Of a stretch of 45,514 nucleotides of DNA, positions 15,709 to 25,546 are shown in pieces. Every line of letters starts with the position of its first letter. Position 1 is the stretch's first letter. The DNA comes from Gracilibacter sp. BRH_c7a (GTDB lineage: Bacteria; Bacillota; Desulfitobacteriia; Desulfitobacteriales; Syntrophobotulaceae): assembly GCA_001516055.1 (NCBI GenBank), contig LOEZ01000097.1, forward strand, positions 1-45,514, written 5' to 3'. The position numbers and the translations under genes are program-made. The notes under the pieces were generated by a model. That model worked only from the letters and a program-made list of their open reading frames with translations. It was not told the DNA's origin and searched no databases.

Positions 15709-18438
15709 ATGCAGCGGCAAGGATGGCATATTCTAGGCGGCGGGGAAATATGCGATAAACTAAGAGTCAATCCAGAAAAGGGCCTGAGTGATAAAGAGGT
15801 AAACCGTCGGCTGGTGGAGTTTGGACATAACTCGCTAGCAGTAAAAAAAGGGGTTAACCCGGTTTTCTTATTTTTAGGTCAATTTAAGGATTTTATGGTT
15901 ATGGTACTTATGGTGGCTACCCTGATATCGGGTTTGCTTGGGGAAATAGCTGATGCCGTGACCATTTTAGCCATAATTCTAATTAATGCTATTCTAGGTT
16001 TTGTTCAGGAGTATAAAGCTGAGAAATCTATGGAGTCACTTCGGTCACTGGCTGCGCCTGAAGCTACGGTTCTAAGAAATGGAATAGGAATAAAAATTCC
16101 AGCCGCAGAGCTTGTACCCGGAGATATAATCATGATAGAGGCTGGTGACCGAATTCCTGCAGATATACGGTGGCTAAAAACAACCAATATTAGAGTAGAA
16201 GAATCCGCCTTGACCGGAGAGTCGCAAGCTGTTGCTAAAATTAGTGAACCAATGCTAGATGAGTATACTGCGATTGCTGATAGAAAAAACATGAGTTATA
16301 TGGGTACTGTAGTAGTAAATGGGCGGGGTATAGGGGTAGTAACGGCAACAGGTATGACAACCGAGATGGGGATTATAGCGGATATGATGCAAGAGGTCGT
16401 AGAGGAAATGACCCCACTCCAGAAAAGACTAGCTGAACTAGGAAAATGGTTAGTTACTATTAGCATGGCACTTTGTATGGTAGTAGTCATAACCGGTATT
16501 TTGCAGGGTGAAAGCTTTTATAAAATGTTCCTTACCGGTGTTTCTCTAGCAGTTGCAGCCATCCCGGAAGGACTGCCGGCTATCGTTACAGTAGCTTTAG
16601 CTGTAGGGGTTCAAAGGATGGTCAAGCGAAATGGTGTAATCCGCAAACTTCCTGCAGTCGAAACTCTAGGGTGTGCTACAGTTATCTGTTCTGATAAAAC
16701 TGGAACCCTGACTCAAAATGAGATGACGGTTCGTCGAATTTACTGTGATAATCAGATAATCACGGTTAGCGGTCAAGGATATGATCCAAAAGGTGATTTC
16801 CATGGGGCCGACCCTTATAAGGATAAAGGTGTTCTTAAAGAAATACTAAAATGTGCTACACTGTGTAATAATGCAGTTCTGACCAAAAAAGGGCTAAGAG
16901 TATCGGGTCTCTTTCGATCAAAAGGTAAGGATAGTATTTGGGGTATTGATGGTGATCCTACTGAAGGGGCACTTTTAGTGGTAGCTGCTAAAGCAGGAGT
17001 CTGGCGAGAAGATTTCGAACGCAAAGAAAAAAGAGTAGCTGAGCTTCCGTTTGAGTCCGAGCGTAAAAGAATGACGGTTATTTATAAAGATAAAGAGGGT
17101 TATAAAGCTTATTCTAAAGGGGCTCCTGATGTTATGTTAGGTTTATGTGCCCAGGAATTGACTAAAGAAGGAATCATAGAGCTTACACCCGAAAGAAGAA
17201 AAGAAATTTTAGAGATAAATGACGAGATGGCTTCTCATGCTTTAAGGGTTTTGGCATTAGGAATCAAAAAAGTTCAAGAAAATGGTGAAGCAGGTGAGAC
17301 AGAGAATAACCTTATCTTCGTAGGTCTGATGGGGATGATAGATCCTCCCAGGGCCAGTGCCATTAAAGCAATAAGAATCTGTCAGGCTGCGGGCATCAAA
17401 CCTGTGATGATAACAGGTGACCATAAACTGACTGCTCAGGCTGTAGCCAGAGAGCTGGGGATACTTAGAGGATCAAATAATGTTGTTCTTGCCGGAGCAG
17501 AACTTGATCAGATGACGGATGAAGATCTGGAAAGATATGTTATGGATATTTCCGTGTTTGCTCGGGTTGCTCCTAGAGATAAGTTGAGAATAGTTCGAGC
17601 ATATAAGAAGAATGGTCAGATAGTTGCTATGACTGGAGATGGAGTAAATGATGCCCCAGCTGTAAAGGAAGCTGATATCGGGGTAGCTATGGGGCAGACG
17701 GGTACTGATGTTACCAAAGAAGCTTCATCCATGATTATAGTTGATGATAATTTTGCAACCATTGTAGCAGCCATAGAGGAGGGGAGAGGAATATATGATA
17801 ATATTAGGAAATTTATCCGTTATCTCCTTTCTTGTAATCTCGGAGAAGTGCTTACAATGTTCATAGCCGCTTTGGTGGCTTTACCTTTGCCTTTACTTCC
17901 GATTCAAATACTTTGGGTGAACTTAGTTACGGATGGATTACCGGCCATGGCTTTAGGAGTGGACAAATCAGAACCTGATATTATGAAAAGGTCTCCTCGT
18001 AAACCGGACGAAAGTATTTTTGCAGGCGGGCTAGCAAGAAAGATTTTAATTAGGGGTTCTATCATAGGTCTGGGAACTCTGTTAGTGTTTATCATTGGTC
18101 TCTGGTATGGTGTGGGATTATTAGCAGCCAGGACCATGGCGTTTGCAACTTTAGTATTCTCTCAATTATTCCATGTATTCGATTGCAAATCAGAAAGAAG
18201 AGGTATCTTTGAAGTTGGAATATTTTCTAATCCATTCTTAGTTATTGCAGTTATAATTTCAGCTCTTATGCAGATTAGTGTTATCTACCTGCCATTTTTT
18301 CAGGCTATATTTAAGACGACAGGGTTAAATATTTGGCAATGGGGAGTAATTCTAGTTGTGGCGGGTGGTCCCAGTGTTATTATGGGTGTGGTAAGACTTT
18401 ACAGAAATAAGATTAAGAAAAACCCGAATTTCTCATAG
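15709..18438 (+). CDS. yloB: Calcium-transporting P-type ATPase (SERCA-like)
   Basis: 909 residues, P2A-type pump expected to export Ca2+ across the cell membrane. Landmarks are the actuator motif TGES (169-172), the phosphorylated Asp in DKTGT (329-333), and the hinge [10 protein letters not shown] (642-651). Calcium-site residues equivalent to SERCA Glu309, Asn768/Glu771 and Asn796/Asp800 appear as Glu287 in IPEGLP, Asn710/Glu713 in NLGE, and Asn738/Asp742 in NLVTD, so both Ca2+ sites look present. AAAGGAGG precedes the ATG. It is divergent from rqcH, as in the B. subtilis yloA-yloB pair. Mn2+ as an additional substrate cannot be excluded. Confidence 0.93.
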   Translation: MQRQGWHILGGGEICDKLRVNPEKGLSDKEVNRRLVEFGHNSLAVKKGVNPVFLFLGQFKDFMVMVLMVATLISGLLGEIADAVTILAIILINAILGFVQEYKAEKSMESLRSLAAPEATVLRNGIGIKIPAAELVPGDIIMIEAGDRIPADIRWLKTTNIRVEESALTGESQAVAKISEPMLDEYTAIADRKNMSYMGTVVVNGRGIGVVTATGMTTEMGIIADMMQEVVEEMTPLQKRLAELGKWLVTISMALCMVVVITGILQGESFYKMFLTGVSLAVAAIPEGLPAIVTVALAVGVQRMVKRNGVIRKLPAVETLGCATVICSDKTGTLTQNEMTVRRIYCDNQIITVSGQGYDPKGDFHGADPYKDKGVLKEILKCATLCNNAVLTKKGLRVSGLFRSKGKDSIWGIDGDPTEGALLVVAAKAGVWREDFERKEKRVAELPFESERKRMTVIYKDKEGYKAYSKGAPDVMLGLCAQELTKEGIIELTPERRKEILEINDEMASHALRVLALGIKKVQENGEAGETENNLIFVGLMGMIDPPRASAIKAIRICQAAGIKPVMITGDHKLTAQAVARELGILRGSNNVVLAGAELDQMTDEDLERYVMDISVFARVAPRDKLRIVRAYKKNGQIVAMTGDGVNDAPAVKEADIGVAMGQTGTDVTKEASSMIIVDDNFATIVAAIEEGRGIYDNIRKFIRYLLSCNLGEVLTMFIAALVALPLPLLPIQILWVNLVTDGLPAMALGVDKSEPDIMKRSPRKPDESIFAGGLARKILIRGSIIGLGTLLVFIIGLWYGVGLLAARTMAFATLVFSQLFHVFDCKSERRGIFEVGIFSNPFLVIAVIISALMQISVIYLPFFQAIFKTTGLNIWQWGVILVVAGGPSVIMGVVRLYRNKIKKNPNFS

Positions 18439-18485
18439 AAAAATACATAATGTATACTTCTTAGCAAAAGGTTGACCCTTTTCCC

Positions 18486-18516
18486 TTGACATAGTATTCT
18501 TTAAAGAAGGTAATAA
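18486..18516 (+). promoter_or_regulatory. Possible promoter for dapF
   Basis: TTGACA at 18486-18491 and TAATAA at 18511-18516 with a 19-nt spacer, ending 27 nt before dapF. The -35 box is perfect; the spacing is longer than ideal. Confidence 0.45.
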
Positions 18517-18543
18517 TAGGATAATGGGAAGGGGGAAAACTAT

Positions 18544-19377
18544 ATGGATATTATTAAAATGCATGGTCTGGGAAATGATTTTATCTGCCTGGATCATTTT
18601 CTTTTTCCACCTAACATGGACTATTCAGAGATAGCTCTTAAACTTTGTCACAGGCAACTTGGGGTTGGAGGAGATGGCCTTATTGCTGTGCTTCCTTCCA
18701 CTAAAGCTGATGCTAGGATGAGAATATTTAATTCAGATGGTTCGGAAGCGGAGATGTGTGGTAATGGAATAAGATGTTTTGCCAAATATGTGTATGATGT
18801 TGGTTATGTTCGAAAAGATATTATGGAGATTGAGACCTTGGCAGGTGTCTTATCGATAAAACTGGAGATAATAGAAAATGAAGTTCATCAAATTACTGTA
18901 GATATGGGAGAGCCTTACTTGGATCCTGCTAAAATACCGGTTCTAGCAGGAGGAGATATGGCTGTTCAACAGAAACTCGAGGTTGGCGGTAAAAAGTTAA
19001 ATTTCACCGCTGTATCGATGGGGAATCCGCACTGTGTTATATTTGTAAATGATCTTGATTCACTTAGATGGCAGAACCTGGGCCCAGAGATTGAGGTTTT
19101 ACCTCTCTTCCCTAAAAAGACTAATGTCGAATTTGTCAAGGTAGAGGGTAATCATGAGTTAACCATGAAAGTTTGGGAGCGGGGTGTTGGTCCCACGTTA
19201 GCTTGTGGTACAGGAGCTTGTGCCTCGGTTGTCGCGGGAGTACTTGAAGGACGTATTAACCGTGAAGTGACTGTGCATCTTCCAGGAGGAGACCTTAAAA
19301 TAGAATGGCGAGAAGATAACCATGTATATATGAGTGGTCCTGCTACATACGTGTTTCGTGCTCAACTGCTTTTGTAA
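18544..19377 (+). CDS. dapF: Diaminopimelate epimerase
   Basis: 277 residues. It interconverts LL- and meso-diaminopimelate for lysine and peptidoglycan synthesis. The two catalytic cysteines are Cys72 in EMCGNGIRC and Cys221 in ACGTGAC. The N-terminal MHGLGNDF and the GNPHCV motif are also present. The start has GGGAAGGGGG before it. The neighbour dapL, 105 nt downstream, makes its LL-DAP substrate, so the two form the DapL-variant end of the pathway. The length is normal and nothing is missing. Confidence 0.97.
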   Translation: MDIIKMHGLGNDFICLDHFLFPPNMDYSEIALKLCHRQLGVGGDGLIAVLPSTKADARMRIFNSDGSEAEMCGNGIRCFAKYVYDVGYVRKDIMEIETLAGVLSIKLEIIENEVHQITVDMGEPYLDPAKIPVLAGGDMAVQQKLEVGGKKLNFTAVSMGNPHCVIFVNDLDSLRWQNLGPEIEVLPLFPKKTNVEFVKVEGNHELTMKVWERGVGPTLACGTGACASVVAGVLEGRINREVTVHLPGGDLKIEWREDNHVYMSGPATYVFRAQLLL

Positions 19378-19407
19378 GATGGATTTTACTACTAATGTGT
19401 AATTATC

Positions 19408-19448
19408 CTAGTTATATTTTTAATCCATAGTTGCCATGATATAACTAG
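19408..19448 (+). promoter_or_regulatory. Perfect 10-bp inverted repeat in the dapF-dapL gap
   Basis: CTAGTTATAT (19408-19417) and ATATAACTAG (19439-19448) are exact inverted copies around a 21-nt loop, ending 34 nt before dapL. There is no T-run after it, so it is not a standard terminator. It could be an operator or an RNA hairpin in the dapL leader. Confidence 0.5.
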
Positions 19449-19482
19449 TTAAATTAAATTTACCTATCAAGGAGGAGTAATA

Positions 19483-20715
19483 ATGGCATTTATTAACGAG
19501 AATTATCTTAAATTACCTGGGAGTTATCTTTTTTCAGAGATAGCTCGAAGGATTGCCCAATTTAAGACAGATAATCCCGATGCGGATATCATTAAAATGG
19601 GAATTGGAGACGTAACCCGTCCTCTGCCGCCAGCTGTTATTAAGGCTATGTCCAAGGCTGTAGAAGAGATGGCTCGACCAGAGAGTTTTAGAGGGTATGG
19701 ACCGGAGCAGGGTTATAATTTTTTGGTTGAGAAAATTATTGAGAACGATTTTACACCTAGAGGAGTAGAACTATCCTCAGATGAAGTATTTGTTAGTGAT
19801 GGTGCCAAGTGTGATACAGCCAATTTTCAAGAGCTTTTCGGGATAGATAATATCTTTGCAGTGACAGACCCTGTCTACCCCGTTTATGTAGATAGTAATG
19901 TTATGGCTGGCCGCACCGGAAAGTTTAACGAAAAGGGACAATTCGATAAGATTGTATATCTTCCTTGTACAGAAGAAAACGGGATGAAACCGTCTCTTCC
20001 CACCACCAGAGTAGATATGATTTATCTGTGTTATCCTAATAATCCTACAGGCATGACTCTTTCGGTAGCTGAACTCAAGCAATGGGTGGATTATGCCAGA
20101 GAGAATAAATCAGTAATTTTATTTGATGCTGCTTATGAAGCATTTATCCGTGAAGAAGGAGTTCCAAAGAGTATTTTTGAGATTGAAGGAGCTCGTGAAG
20201 TAGCTGTCGAATTCAGAAGCTTTTCCAAAACTGCTGGGTTTACCGGTACCAGATGTGCCTATACGATCATACCTAAAGAAGTCATGGTTTATGATTCTAA
20301 GGGAGAAGCGCACAGTCTTAACAAGTTATGGCTAAGAAGGCAGACTACGAAGTTCAATGGAGTTTCTTATCCTGTGCAGGCAGCGGCTGTGGCTACGTTT
20401 TCTCCAGAGGGAAAAGCACAGATTAAAGAAACGATAGACTACTATATGGAAAATGCTAGAATTATAAGAGAGGGATTGGAAAAGGTCGGTTACAAAGTTT
20501 TTGGAGGAGTTAATGCTCCTTATATTTGGATGAAAACTCCTAATAATATGGCGTCTTGGGACTTTTTTGATAAACTGATGAATGAAGCACATGTAATAGG
20601 AACACCAGGAGCTGGATTTGGAACCAGTGGTGAAGGATATTTCAGGTTGACAGCTTTCAATACGCGAGAAAATACAGAGAAGGCTATTGAAAGAATTAAT
20701 AATAAATTGAAATAA
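19483..20715 (+). CDS. dapL: LL-diaminopimelate aminotransferase
   Basis: 410-residue class I/II PLP aminotransferase that converts tetrahydrodipicolinate directly to LL-DAP, bypassing the acyl-intermediate routes. Typical features are the N-terminal [10 protein letters not shown] and [13 protein letters not shown], the substrate loop [18 protein letters not shown], and the PLP lysine (Lys249) in [22 protein letters not shown] stands before ATG 19483. This pathway variant is known from Desulfitobacterium-like clostridia, some other anaerobes, chlamydiae and plants, which fits the organism suggested by the rest of the window. Confidence 0.96.
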   Translation: MAFINENYLKLPGSYLFSEIARRIAQFKTDNPDADIIKMGIGDVTRPLPPAVIKAMSKAVEEMARPESFRGYGPEQGYNFLVEKIIENDFTPRGVELSSDEVFVSDGAKCDTANFQELFGIDNIFAVTDPVYPVYVDSNVMAGRTGKFNEKGQFDKIVYLPCTEENGMKPSLPTTRVDMIYLCYPNNPTGMTLSVAELKQWVDYARENKSVILFDAAYEAFIREEGVPKSIFEIEGAREVAVEFRSFSKTAGFTGTRCAYTIIPKEVMVYDSKGEAHSLNKLWLRRQTTKFNGVSYPVQAAAVATFSPEGKAQIKETIDYYMENARIIREGLEKVGYKVFGGVNAPYIWMKTPNNMASWDFFDKLMNEAHVIGTPGAGFGTSGEGYFRLTAFNTRENTEKAIERINNKLK

Positions 20716-20733
20716 AATTACTTTGATATATGG

Positions 20734-20766
20734 AATGCGCGACAGCAATAAGTTGTTGCGCATTTC
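20734..20766 (+). terminator. Stem-loop after dapL
   Basis: AATGCGC (20734-20740) pairs with GCGCATT (20758-20764), with further ACA/TGT pairing inside, followed by TCTTAT. The U-tract is weak, so termination may be partial. Confidence 0.6.
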
Positions 20767-20894
20767 TTATAAGTATTCATATTAATCAATTAAATATTAG
20801 TACAGTTTAGTGAATAAAATATTTGTACAGCACTCATTTTTAGCGATTTCTCTGTTCAAATAGTTCACTACATGCACAAATATTAATAATCAAG

Positions 20895-20900
20895 TATAAT
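20895..20900 (+). promoter_or_regulatory. -10 box upstream of the yicC-remA-gmk cluster
   Basis: A consensus TATAAT at 20895-20900, 89 nt before yicC; the -35 region (TGCACA, 16-nt spacer) is poor. The rest of the 225-nt gap from the dapL terminator to yicC is AT-rich without an ORF. Confidence 0.45.
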
Positions 20901-20989
20901 AGAGTCAGAATTAAAATCCTCTTAAAAAACAGTAATTTCTTACATAAAGGATAGGTTTAGGAAAGAGAATATTGAAGGAGTCGATTTTA

Positions 20990-21868
20990 TTGGTAAAAAG
21001 CATGACCGGGTTTGGCCGAGGAGAAACAAAGGGATTGGGGTATAGCTTTACATTAGAAATGAAGTCTGTTAATCACCGCTACTTGGAAATCATGGTTAAG
21101 ACTCCAAGGAATCTCAATATTTTTGAAGATCGCATTCGAAAAGTAATCCAAAATACTGTCCAGAGGGGACGCTTGGAAGTATACATAAATGTTAAGGAAA
21201 CAGAAGAAAAAAAGAGATTGGTTAAGGTTGACAAAGATTTAGCACTGTCGTATGATAATTCTCTGAAGGAACTGGCACAAGCCCTTGATTCAGTTTATAG
21301 AACAGATATTTATCGCTTAGCTTCGCTACCCGATGTTTTGATTGTAGAGGAAGAAGAGATAGATATTGAGGCTTTGTGGTCTATCCTTGAGAAAGCATTG
21401 AATGATGCTCTTGAAACCCTTCTTCAGATGAGGAAAGATGAAGGTATAAGACTAACCAGAGATTTAAATAAAAGAGTAGAAGTACTACAAAAACAGATTC
21501 AGGAGGTCGGAGAGAGGACCTCACAGACGGTAATAGAATATCGTGAGAGATTAGAAGAAAAATTAGCTCTATTACTAGCTGACTCTTCGATTGATGAAAA
21601 CAGGCTTGGGATGGAAGTTATGCTCTTTGCTGATCGTGCTTCAATAGATGAAGAACTTGTGAGGATGGAAAGCCATTTAGCACAGTTTGAACAAACATTG
21701 TTAGCTTCAGAACCAATTGGAAGGAAACTTGATTTCCTTGTCCAAGAAATGAATAGGGAGATTAATACCATCGGTTCCAAAGCAAATGATATAGTTATTT
21801 CTCGGATAGTCGTTGAAGGTAAAAGTGAGTTAGAAAAAATTAGGGAGCAGATTCAAAATATTGAATAG
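20990..21868 (+). CDS. yicC: YicC family endoribonuclease
   Basis: 292 residues, family of E. coli YicC and B. subtilis YloC, reported to act as an RNA endonuclease. The N-terminal signature [11 protein letters not shown] and SVNHRYLEI are present. The C-terminal DUF1732 segment has [15 protein letters not shown] and [16 protein letters not shown] chose TTG 20990 because GAAGGAG lies ten nt upstream and this gives the family's usual start; an in-frame TTG at 20972 lies before the site. It heads a tight cluster with remA, gmk, rpoZ and coaBC, in the same order as in Bacillus. Confidence 0.93.
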   Translation: MVKSMTGFGRGETKGLGYSFTLEMKSVNHRYLEIMVKTPRNLNIFEDRIRKVIQNTVQRGRLEVYINVKETEEKKRLVKVDKDLALSYDNSLKELAQALDSVYRTDIYRLASLPDVLIVEEEEIDIEALWSILEKALNDALETLLQMRKDEGIRLTRDLNKRVEVLQKQIQEVGERTSQTVIEYRERLEEKLALLLADSSIDENRLGMEVMLFADRASIDEELVRMESHLAQFEQTLLASEPIGRKLDFLVQEMNREINTIGSKANDIVISRIVVEGKSELEKIREQIQNIE

Positions 21869-21882
21869 CAGGAGGTATTGAT

Positions 21883-22152
21883 TTGGATATCAAGCTTATC
21901 AACATTGGATTTGGTAATATTGTTTCGGCTAACAGGATTATCGCTATCGTTAGTCCAGAATCAGCACCAATTAAACGTATTATACAAGAAGCCCGGGATG
22001 CAGGAATGCTTATCGATGCTACATATGGCAGAAGGACAAGAGCTGTTGTAATCTGTGACAGTCATCACGTCATTCTATCAGCTGTTCAGCCTGAAACGGT
22101 TGCTCATCGCCTTACAGCTAAAGAATCGAGCAATGAGGATCCGGCTGAATAA
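21883..22152 (+). CDS. remA: RemA family extracellular-matrix regulator (DUF370)
   Basis: 89-residue DNA-binding protein. In Bacillus, RemA activates matrix and osmoprotection genes; in other firmicutes the role is less clear. The core [32 protein letters not shown] and the arginine-rich [11 protein letters not shown] are fully conserved. A short polar tail ([10 protein letters not shown]) follows. The start is TTG with GCAGGAGG upstream. It lies between yicC and gmk, its standard place. Confidence 0.93.
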   Translation: MDIKLINIGFGNIVSANRIIAIVSPESAPIKRIIQEARDAGMLIDATYGRRTRAVVICDSHHVILSAVQPETVAHRLTAKESSNEDPAE

Positions 22153-22166
22153 CTAGGAGGATGAAC

Positions 22167-22769
22167 GTGCAAAAAAAAGGGATGCTGGTAGTGATTTCTG
22201 GTCCTGCCGGAGTAGGGAAAGGGACGCTTTGTCGCGCACTCCTTGCTCAATCAACTAACTTAGACTATTCTGTTTCAGTAACAACCAGAGCTTCCAGGCC
22301 AGGGGAAACAGATGGTAAGGAATACTTTTTTCGATCAAAAGAAGAGTTTCAAAAGATGATAGAGAATGGTGAATTATTAGAGTGGGCTGAATTTCTCGGA
22401 AATTTTTATGGGACTCCTCGCTTTCATGTGGAAGCTATGCTCAATCAAGGGAAAACTATTATCTTAGAAATTGACATTCAAGGAGGCAAACAGGTTAAAA
22501 ATTTGTATTCAGAAGGAGGAGTTTTCATATTTATCGTACCTCCTTCCTTCACAGTCTTATCTAATAGGTTGCGTGGCAGGGGGACTGAAAGCGAAGAAGT
22601 AATACAGAATAGGCTTGCCCGAGCTCATGAGGAACTTGAGAATGTCAAAGATTATGATTATGTTGTGGAAAACAATGATCTTAAAGAAGCAGTTGAAAAA
22701 CTTAAAAGTATAATAGTTGCGGAGAACTGTAGCACGAAACGTGTGGTATTCTTTTCAAAGGAGGAATAG
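22167..22769 (+). CDS. gmk: Guanylate kinase
   Basis: 200 residues. It phosphorylates GMP to GDP. The P-loop GPAGVGKGT, the GMP-binding VSVTTRASRPGETDGKEYFF and the lid RLRGRGTE are intact. The start GTG 22167 sits seven nt after AGGAGG; the in-frame ATG at 22161 touches the Shine-Dalgarno sequence and is unlikely. rpoZ begins two nt after the stop. In Bacillus and relatives Gmk is inhibited by (p)ppGpp, but the residues for that cannot be judged here. Confidence 0.96.
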   Translation: MQKKGMLVVISGPAGVGKGTLCRALLAQSTNLDYSVSVTTRASRPGETDGKEYFFRSKEEFQKMIENGELLEWAEFLGNFYGTPRFHVEAMLNQGKTIILEIDIQGGKQVKNLYSEGGVFIFIVPPSFTVLSNRLRGRGTESEEVIQNRLARAHEELENVKDYDYVVENNDLKEAVEKLKSIIVAENCSTKRVVFFSKEE

Positions 22770-22771
22770 GT

Positions 22772-22975
22772 GTGAGACAACCATCTTTAGACGTATTGAT
22801 GAAATATGTGGATTGTAAATACACTCTGGTTATCGCGGCAGCAAAAAGAGCTCGTATACTTATGGCAAATTCTGATTCTGAAGAATTTAAAGATATTAAA
22901 CCTGTAAGCCGTGCTCTAGCGGAAATTGGTGATGGCAAGATAAATCTCGACTTTTTACGTGAAGGTAATAAATAA
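22772..22975 (+). CDS. rpoZ: RNA polymerase omega subunit
   Basis: 67 residues, helps assemble the beta' subunit into RNA polymerase. The family core PSLDVLMKYVDCKYTLVIAA and KRARIL is visible, with the later PVSRALAEIGDGKI. The GTG start is seven nt after AAAGGAGG inside the end of gmk. The TAA overlaps the ATG of coaBC by one base, so translation of the two is probably coupled. Confidence 0.93.
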   Translation: MRQPSLDVLMKYVDCKYTLVIAAAKRARILMANSDSEEFKDIKPVSRALAEIGDGKINLDFLREGNK

Positions 22976-24189
22976 TGCTTTCAGGGAAGACAATCCTTCT
23001 TGGGGTCACAGGAGGAATAGCAGCTTATAAGTCGGTAGAAATCGTAAGCAGGTTAAGAAAACAGGGTGCAGAGGTCTATGTTGTAATGACTAAAGCAGCT
23101 ACTGAATTTGTAACCCCTCTTACGTTTAGAAGCATGTCCGCTAATCCTGTTTATACTTCTTTGTTTGAAGAACCGAAAACCTGGAATATTGAACATATTT
23201 CGCTCGCTGAACAAGTGGATGCTAGTTTAATAGCACCTGCAACAGCAAATATTTTAGCCAAAATGGTTACAGGAATCTCCGATGATTTCCTTTCAACTGT
23301 ACTTTTGGCAGTCAGAACACCAATATTTGTAGCTCCAGCCATGAATCATGCTATGTATCATCATCCAGCGACCCAGAAGAATTTAGAAATACTTCGAGAA
23401 CGAGATATTCGTATTATCGGCCCGGCCCAAGGTTTCCAAGCTTGTGGCAGTGAGGGTGATGGGCGGATGAGTGAACCCCAAGATATAATCAATGTCCTTG
23501 AGGATTATTTTAGTCAGAGTAGACAAAATAGATATATGTCAGGAAAGAAGGTTCTGGTTACCGCAGGTGGAACAAGGGAACCTATCGATCCTGTTCGATA
23601 TATAGGTAATTTCAGCACTGGGAAGATGGGTTATGCCGTTGCCCAAGCTTTTGCAGAAGCTGGTGCACAAGTAACGCTGGTTAGTGCTCCTTCTGAGATA
23701 GCAGTACCATCTGGCGTTGAAGTTGTTTCGATATCCACAGCAGAAGAGATGTATACAGAAGTTTTGCGGCGTTTTCCTGAGCAAGATATCGTTATCAAAG
23801 CAGCAGCAGTTGCTGATTATAGACCGGTTGTCAGGGAAACACAAAAGATGAAGAAAAGTAATCAGAGTGTTAGATTAGAGTTAGTACCTAATCCCGATAT
23901 CCTAACTACATTAGGGCAAAAGAAACAAGAACAGTTCCTTGTGGGTTTTGCGGCCGAAACACAAAACCCTTTAGATAATGGTTGGGAAAAGATGAAAAGA
24001 AAAAAAGCCGATATTTTGATAGTTAATGATGTAACCTTGCCAGGTGCAGGATTTGGGACAGATACAAATATAGTAACTTTTTTATTCGCAGATGGCAGAA
24101 GAAGAGATTTGCCTCAGATGAGTAAACTTGAAATAGCTAGGCAACTAGTTGAAGAAATAGCTCATTTGAAGTCTAAAACAAAGGAGTGA
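22975..24189 (+). CDS. coaBC: Bifunctional CoaBC (PPC synthetase/decarboxylase)
   Basis: 404 residues. It makes 4'-phosphopantothenoylcysteine and decarboxylates it for coenzyme A synthesis. The N-terminal flavoprotein half (1-185) has GVTGGIAAYKS, the active-site NIEHISLAE, APAMNHAMYHHPA and the cysteine loop QACGSEGDGRM. The C-terminal synthetase half has VTAGGTREPIDPVRYIGN, FSTGKMGYA and KAAAVADYRP. The gene is full length. metK follows six nt after the stop. Confidence 0.96.
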   Translation: MLSGKTILLGVTGGIAAYKSVEIVSRLRKQGAEVYVVMTKAATEFVTPLTFRSMSANPVYTSLFEEPKTWNIEHISLAEQVDASLIAPATANILAKMVTGISDDFLSTVLLAVRTPIFVAPAMNHAMYHHPATQKNLEILRERDIRIIGPAQGFQACGSEGDGRMSEPQDIINVLEDYFSQSRQNRYMSGKKVLVTAGGTREPIDPVRYIGNFSTGKMGYAVAQAFAEAGAQVTLVSAPSEIAVPSGVEVVSISTAEEMYTEVLRRFPEQDIVIKAAAVADYRPVVRETQKMKKSNQSVRLELVPNPDILTTLGQKKQEQFLVGFAAETQNPLDNGWEKMKRKKADILIVNDVTLPGAGFGTDTNIVTFLFADGRRRDLPQMSKLEIARQLVEEIAHLKSKTKE

Positions 24190-24195
24190 TAACTT

Positions 24196-25383
24196 ATGGT
24201 GTATAAAAAACTATTTACCTCGGAATCCGTTACGGAAGGACATCCAGACAAAATATGCGATCAAATATCTGATGCTATTTTAGATGCCGTACTTAAGCAA
24301 GACAAGGAAGCCAGAGTTGCTTGTGAAACCTTGGTCACTACGGGTTTGGTTCTTGTCAGTGGTGAAATTACTACAAACTGTTATGTGGATATTCCACGTA
24401 TCGTTAGAGAGACCATAAGGCATATAGGGTATACAAGAGCAAAATATGGGTTCGATGCCGATACCTGTTCCGTGCTTACCTCTATAGGAGAACAGTCTAC
24501 AGATATAGCTTTAGGGGTTGATAGAGCACTCGAAATTAGAGGCTCAATGGATGAGGAAGTCGAAGAAATTGGTGCTGGTGACCAAGGAATGATGTTTGGC
24601 TATGCAACCAATGAGACGGAATCATATATGCCGGTTCCTGTTGACTTAGCACACAGGTTGGCCAGGAGGTTGGCAGAGGTACGTAAATCAGATTTATTGG
24701 AATACTTAAGACCTGACGGTAAAACACAGGTAACCGTTGAGTATAAGAACGGTAAGCCGGTCAGAGTGGATACAATTGTTATCTCTTCTCAACATCATCC
24801 AGAAGTTGCCCAAGAACAGATTAGAGGGGACATCCTGGAGAACGTTGTAATGCCTGTTGTTCCATCTGAAATGCTGGATGATAAAACACGTTATTTCATC
24901 AATCCTACCGGCAGATTCGTAATCGGAGGCCCTCAAGGTGATGCCGGTCTCACTGGCAGAAAGATTATTGTTGATACCTACGGCGGCATGGCCAGGCATG
25001 GAGGAGGAGCTTTTTCGGGAAAAGATCCTACCAAAGTAGACCGGTCAGCAGCTTATGCAGCCCGCTATGTAGCTAAAAATGTTGTTGGGGCGGGTTTAGC
25101 TGATCGTTGTGAGATTCAGTTGGCTTATGCTATTGGTGTTGCTCATCCTGTTTCCATAGCAGTTGAAACTTTTGGAACTTCTAAGATAAGTGAGGATAAG
25201 ATAGTTCAACTGATCCAAGATAATTTTGATCTTCGTCCGGCTTCCATTATTAAGACTCTAGATTTGCGCAGACCTATTTATCAACAGGTTGCTGCCTATG
25301 GGCATTTTGGCCGAATTGACTTGGATCTTCCTTGGGAGAGATTGGATAGAGTTGATGATCTAAGAAAGCAATCAGGCTTATAG
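24196..25383 (+). CDS. metK: S-adenosylmethionine synthetase
   Basis: 395 residues. It forms SAM from methionine and ATP. Conserved motifs are [36 protein letters not shown], the P-loop-like [19 protein letters not shown], and [11 protein letters not shown] near the end. The start ATG follows AAAGGAGTG. It is the last gene of the yicC-coaBC run and ends at a good terminator. I looked for a SAM riboswitch upstream, but there is only a six-nt gap after coaBC. Confidence 0.97.
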   Translation: MVYKKLFTSESVTEGHPDKICDQISDAILDAVLKQDKEARVACETLVTTGLVLVSGEITTNCYVDIPRIVRETIRHIGYTRAKYGFDADTCSVLTSIGEQSTDIALGVDRALEIRGSMDEEVEEIGAGDQGMMFGYATNETESYMPVPVDLAHRLARRLAEVRKSDLLEYLRPDGKTQVTVEYKNGKPVRVDTIVISSQHHPEVAQEQIRGDILENVVMPVVPSEMLDDKTRYFINPTGRFVIGGPQGDAGLTGRKIIVDTYGGMARHGGGAFSGKDPTKVDRSAAYAARYVAKNVVGAGLADRCEIQLAYAIGVAHPVSIAVETFGTSKISEDKIVQLIQDNFDLRPASIIKTLDLRRPIYQQVAAYGHFGRIDLDLPWERLDRVDDLRKQSGL

Positions 25384-25416
25384 AAAGTCTAAACGTAATA
25401 TAAGAGAATGAGAAAC

Positions 25417-25448
25417 AAAGAAACTGCAAAGTAAAGCAGTTTCTTTTC
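25417..25448 (+). terminator. Intrinsic terminator after metK
   Basis: AAAGAAACTGC (25417-25427) and GCAGTTTCTTT (25436-25446) form an 11-bp perfect stem with an 8-nt loop; the stem's own T-run provides the U-tract. Confidence 0.85.
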
Positions 25449-25453
25449 ATATA

Positions 25454-25483
25454 TTGTTTGTTAATCATTATTTGTTATATAAT
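25454..25483 (+). promoter_or_regulatory. Promoter for paaK
   Basis: TTGTTT (25454-25459) and TATAAT (25478-25483) with an 18-nt spacer, directly after the metK terminator and 63 nt before paaK. Confidence 0.6.
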
Positions 25484-25546
25484 AAGTATTATTAGTTGCA
25501 TGGTAGAGGTATGTAAGTGAAAAGTAATTTAGGAGGATGGTAGAGT

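Noticed and set aside
20765-20989. Possible small RNA or repeat before yicC, from two GTACAG copies near 20811 and 20824
   Set aside because: The repeats are only six nt in AT-rich DNA, with no stable fold or terminator. Only the TATAAT box was kept.
24170-24196. SAM riboswitch before metK
   Set aside because: Only six nt separate coaBC and metK, and no SAM aptamer sequence is present.
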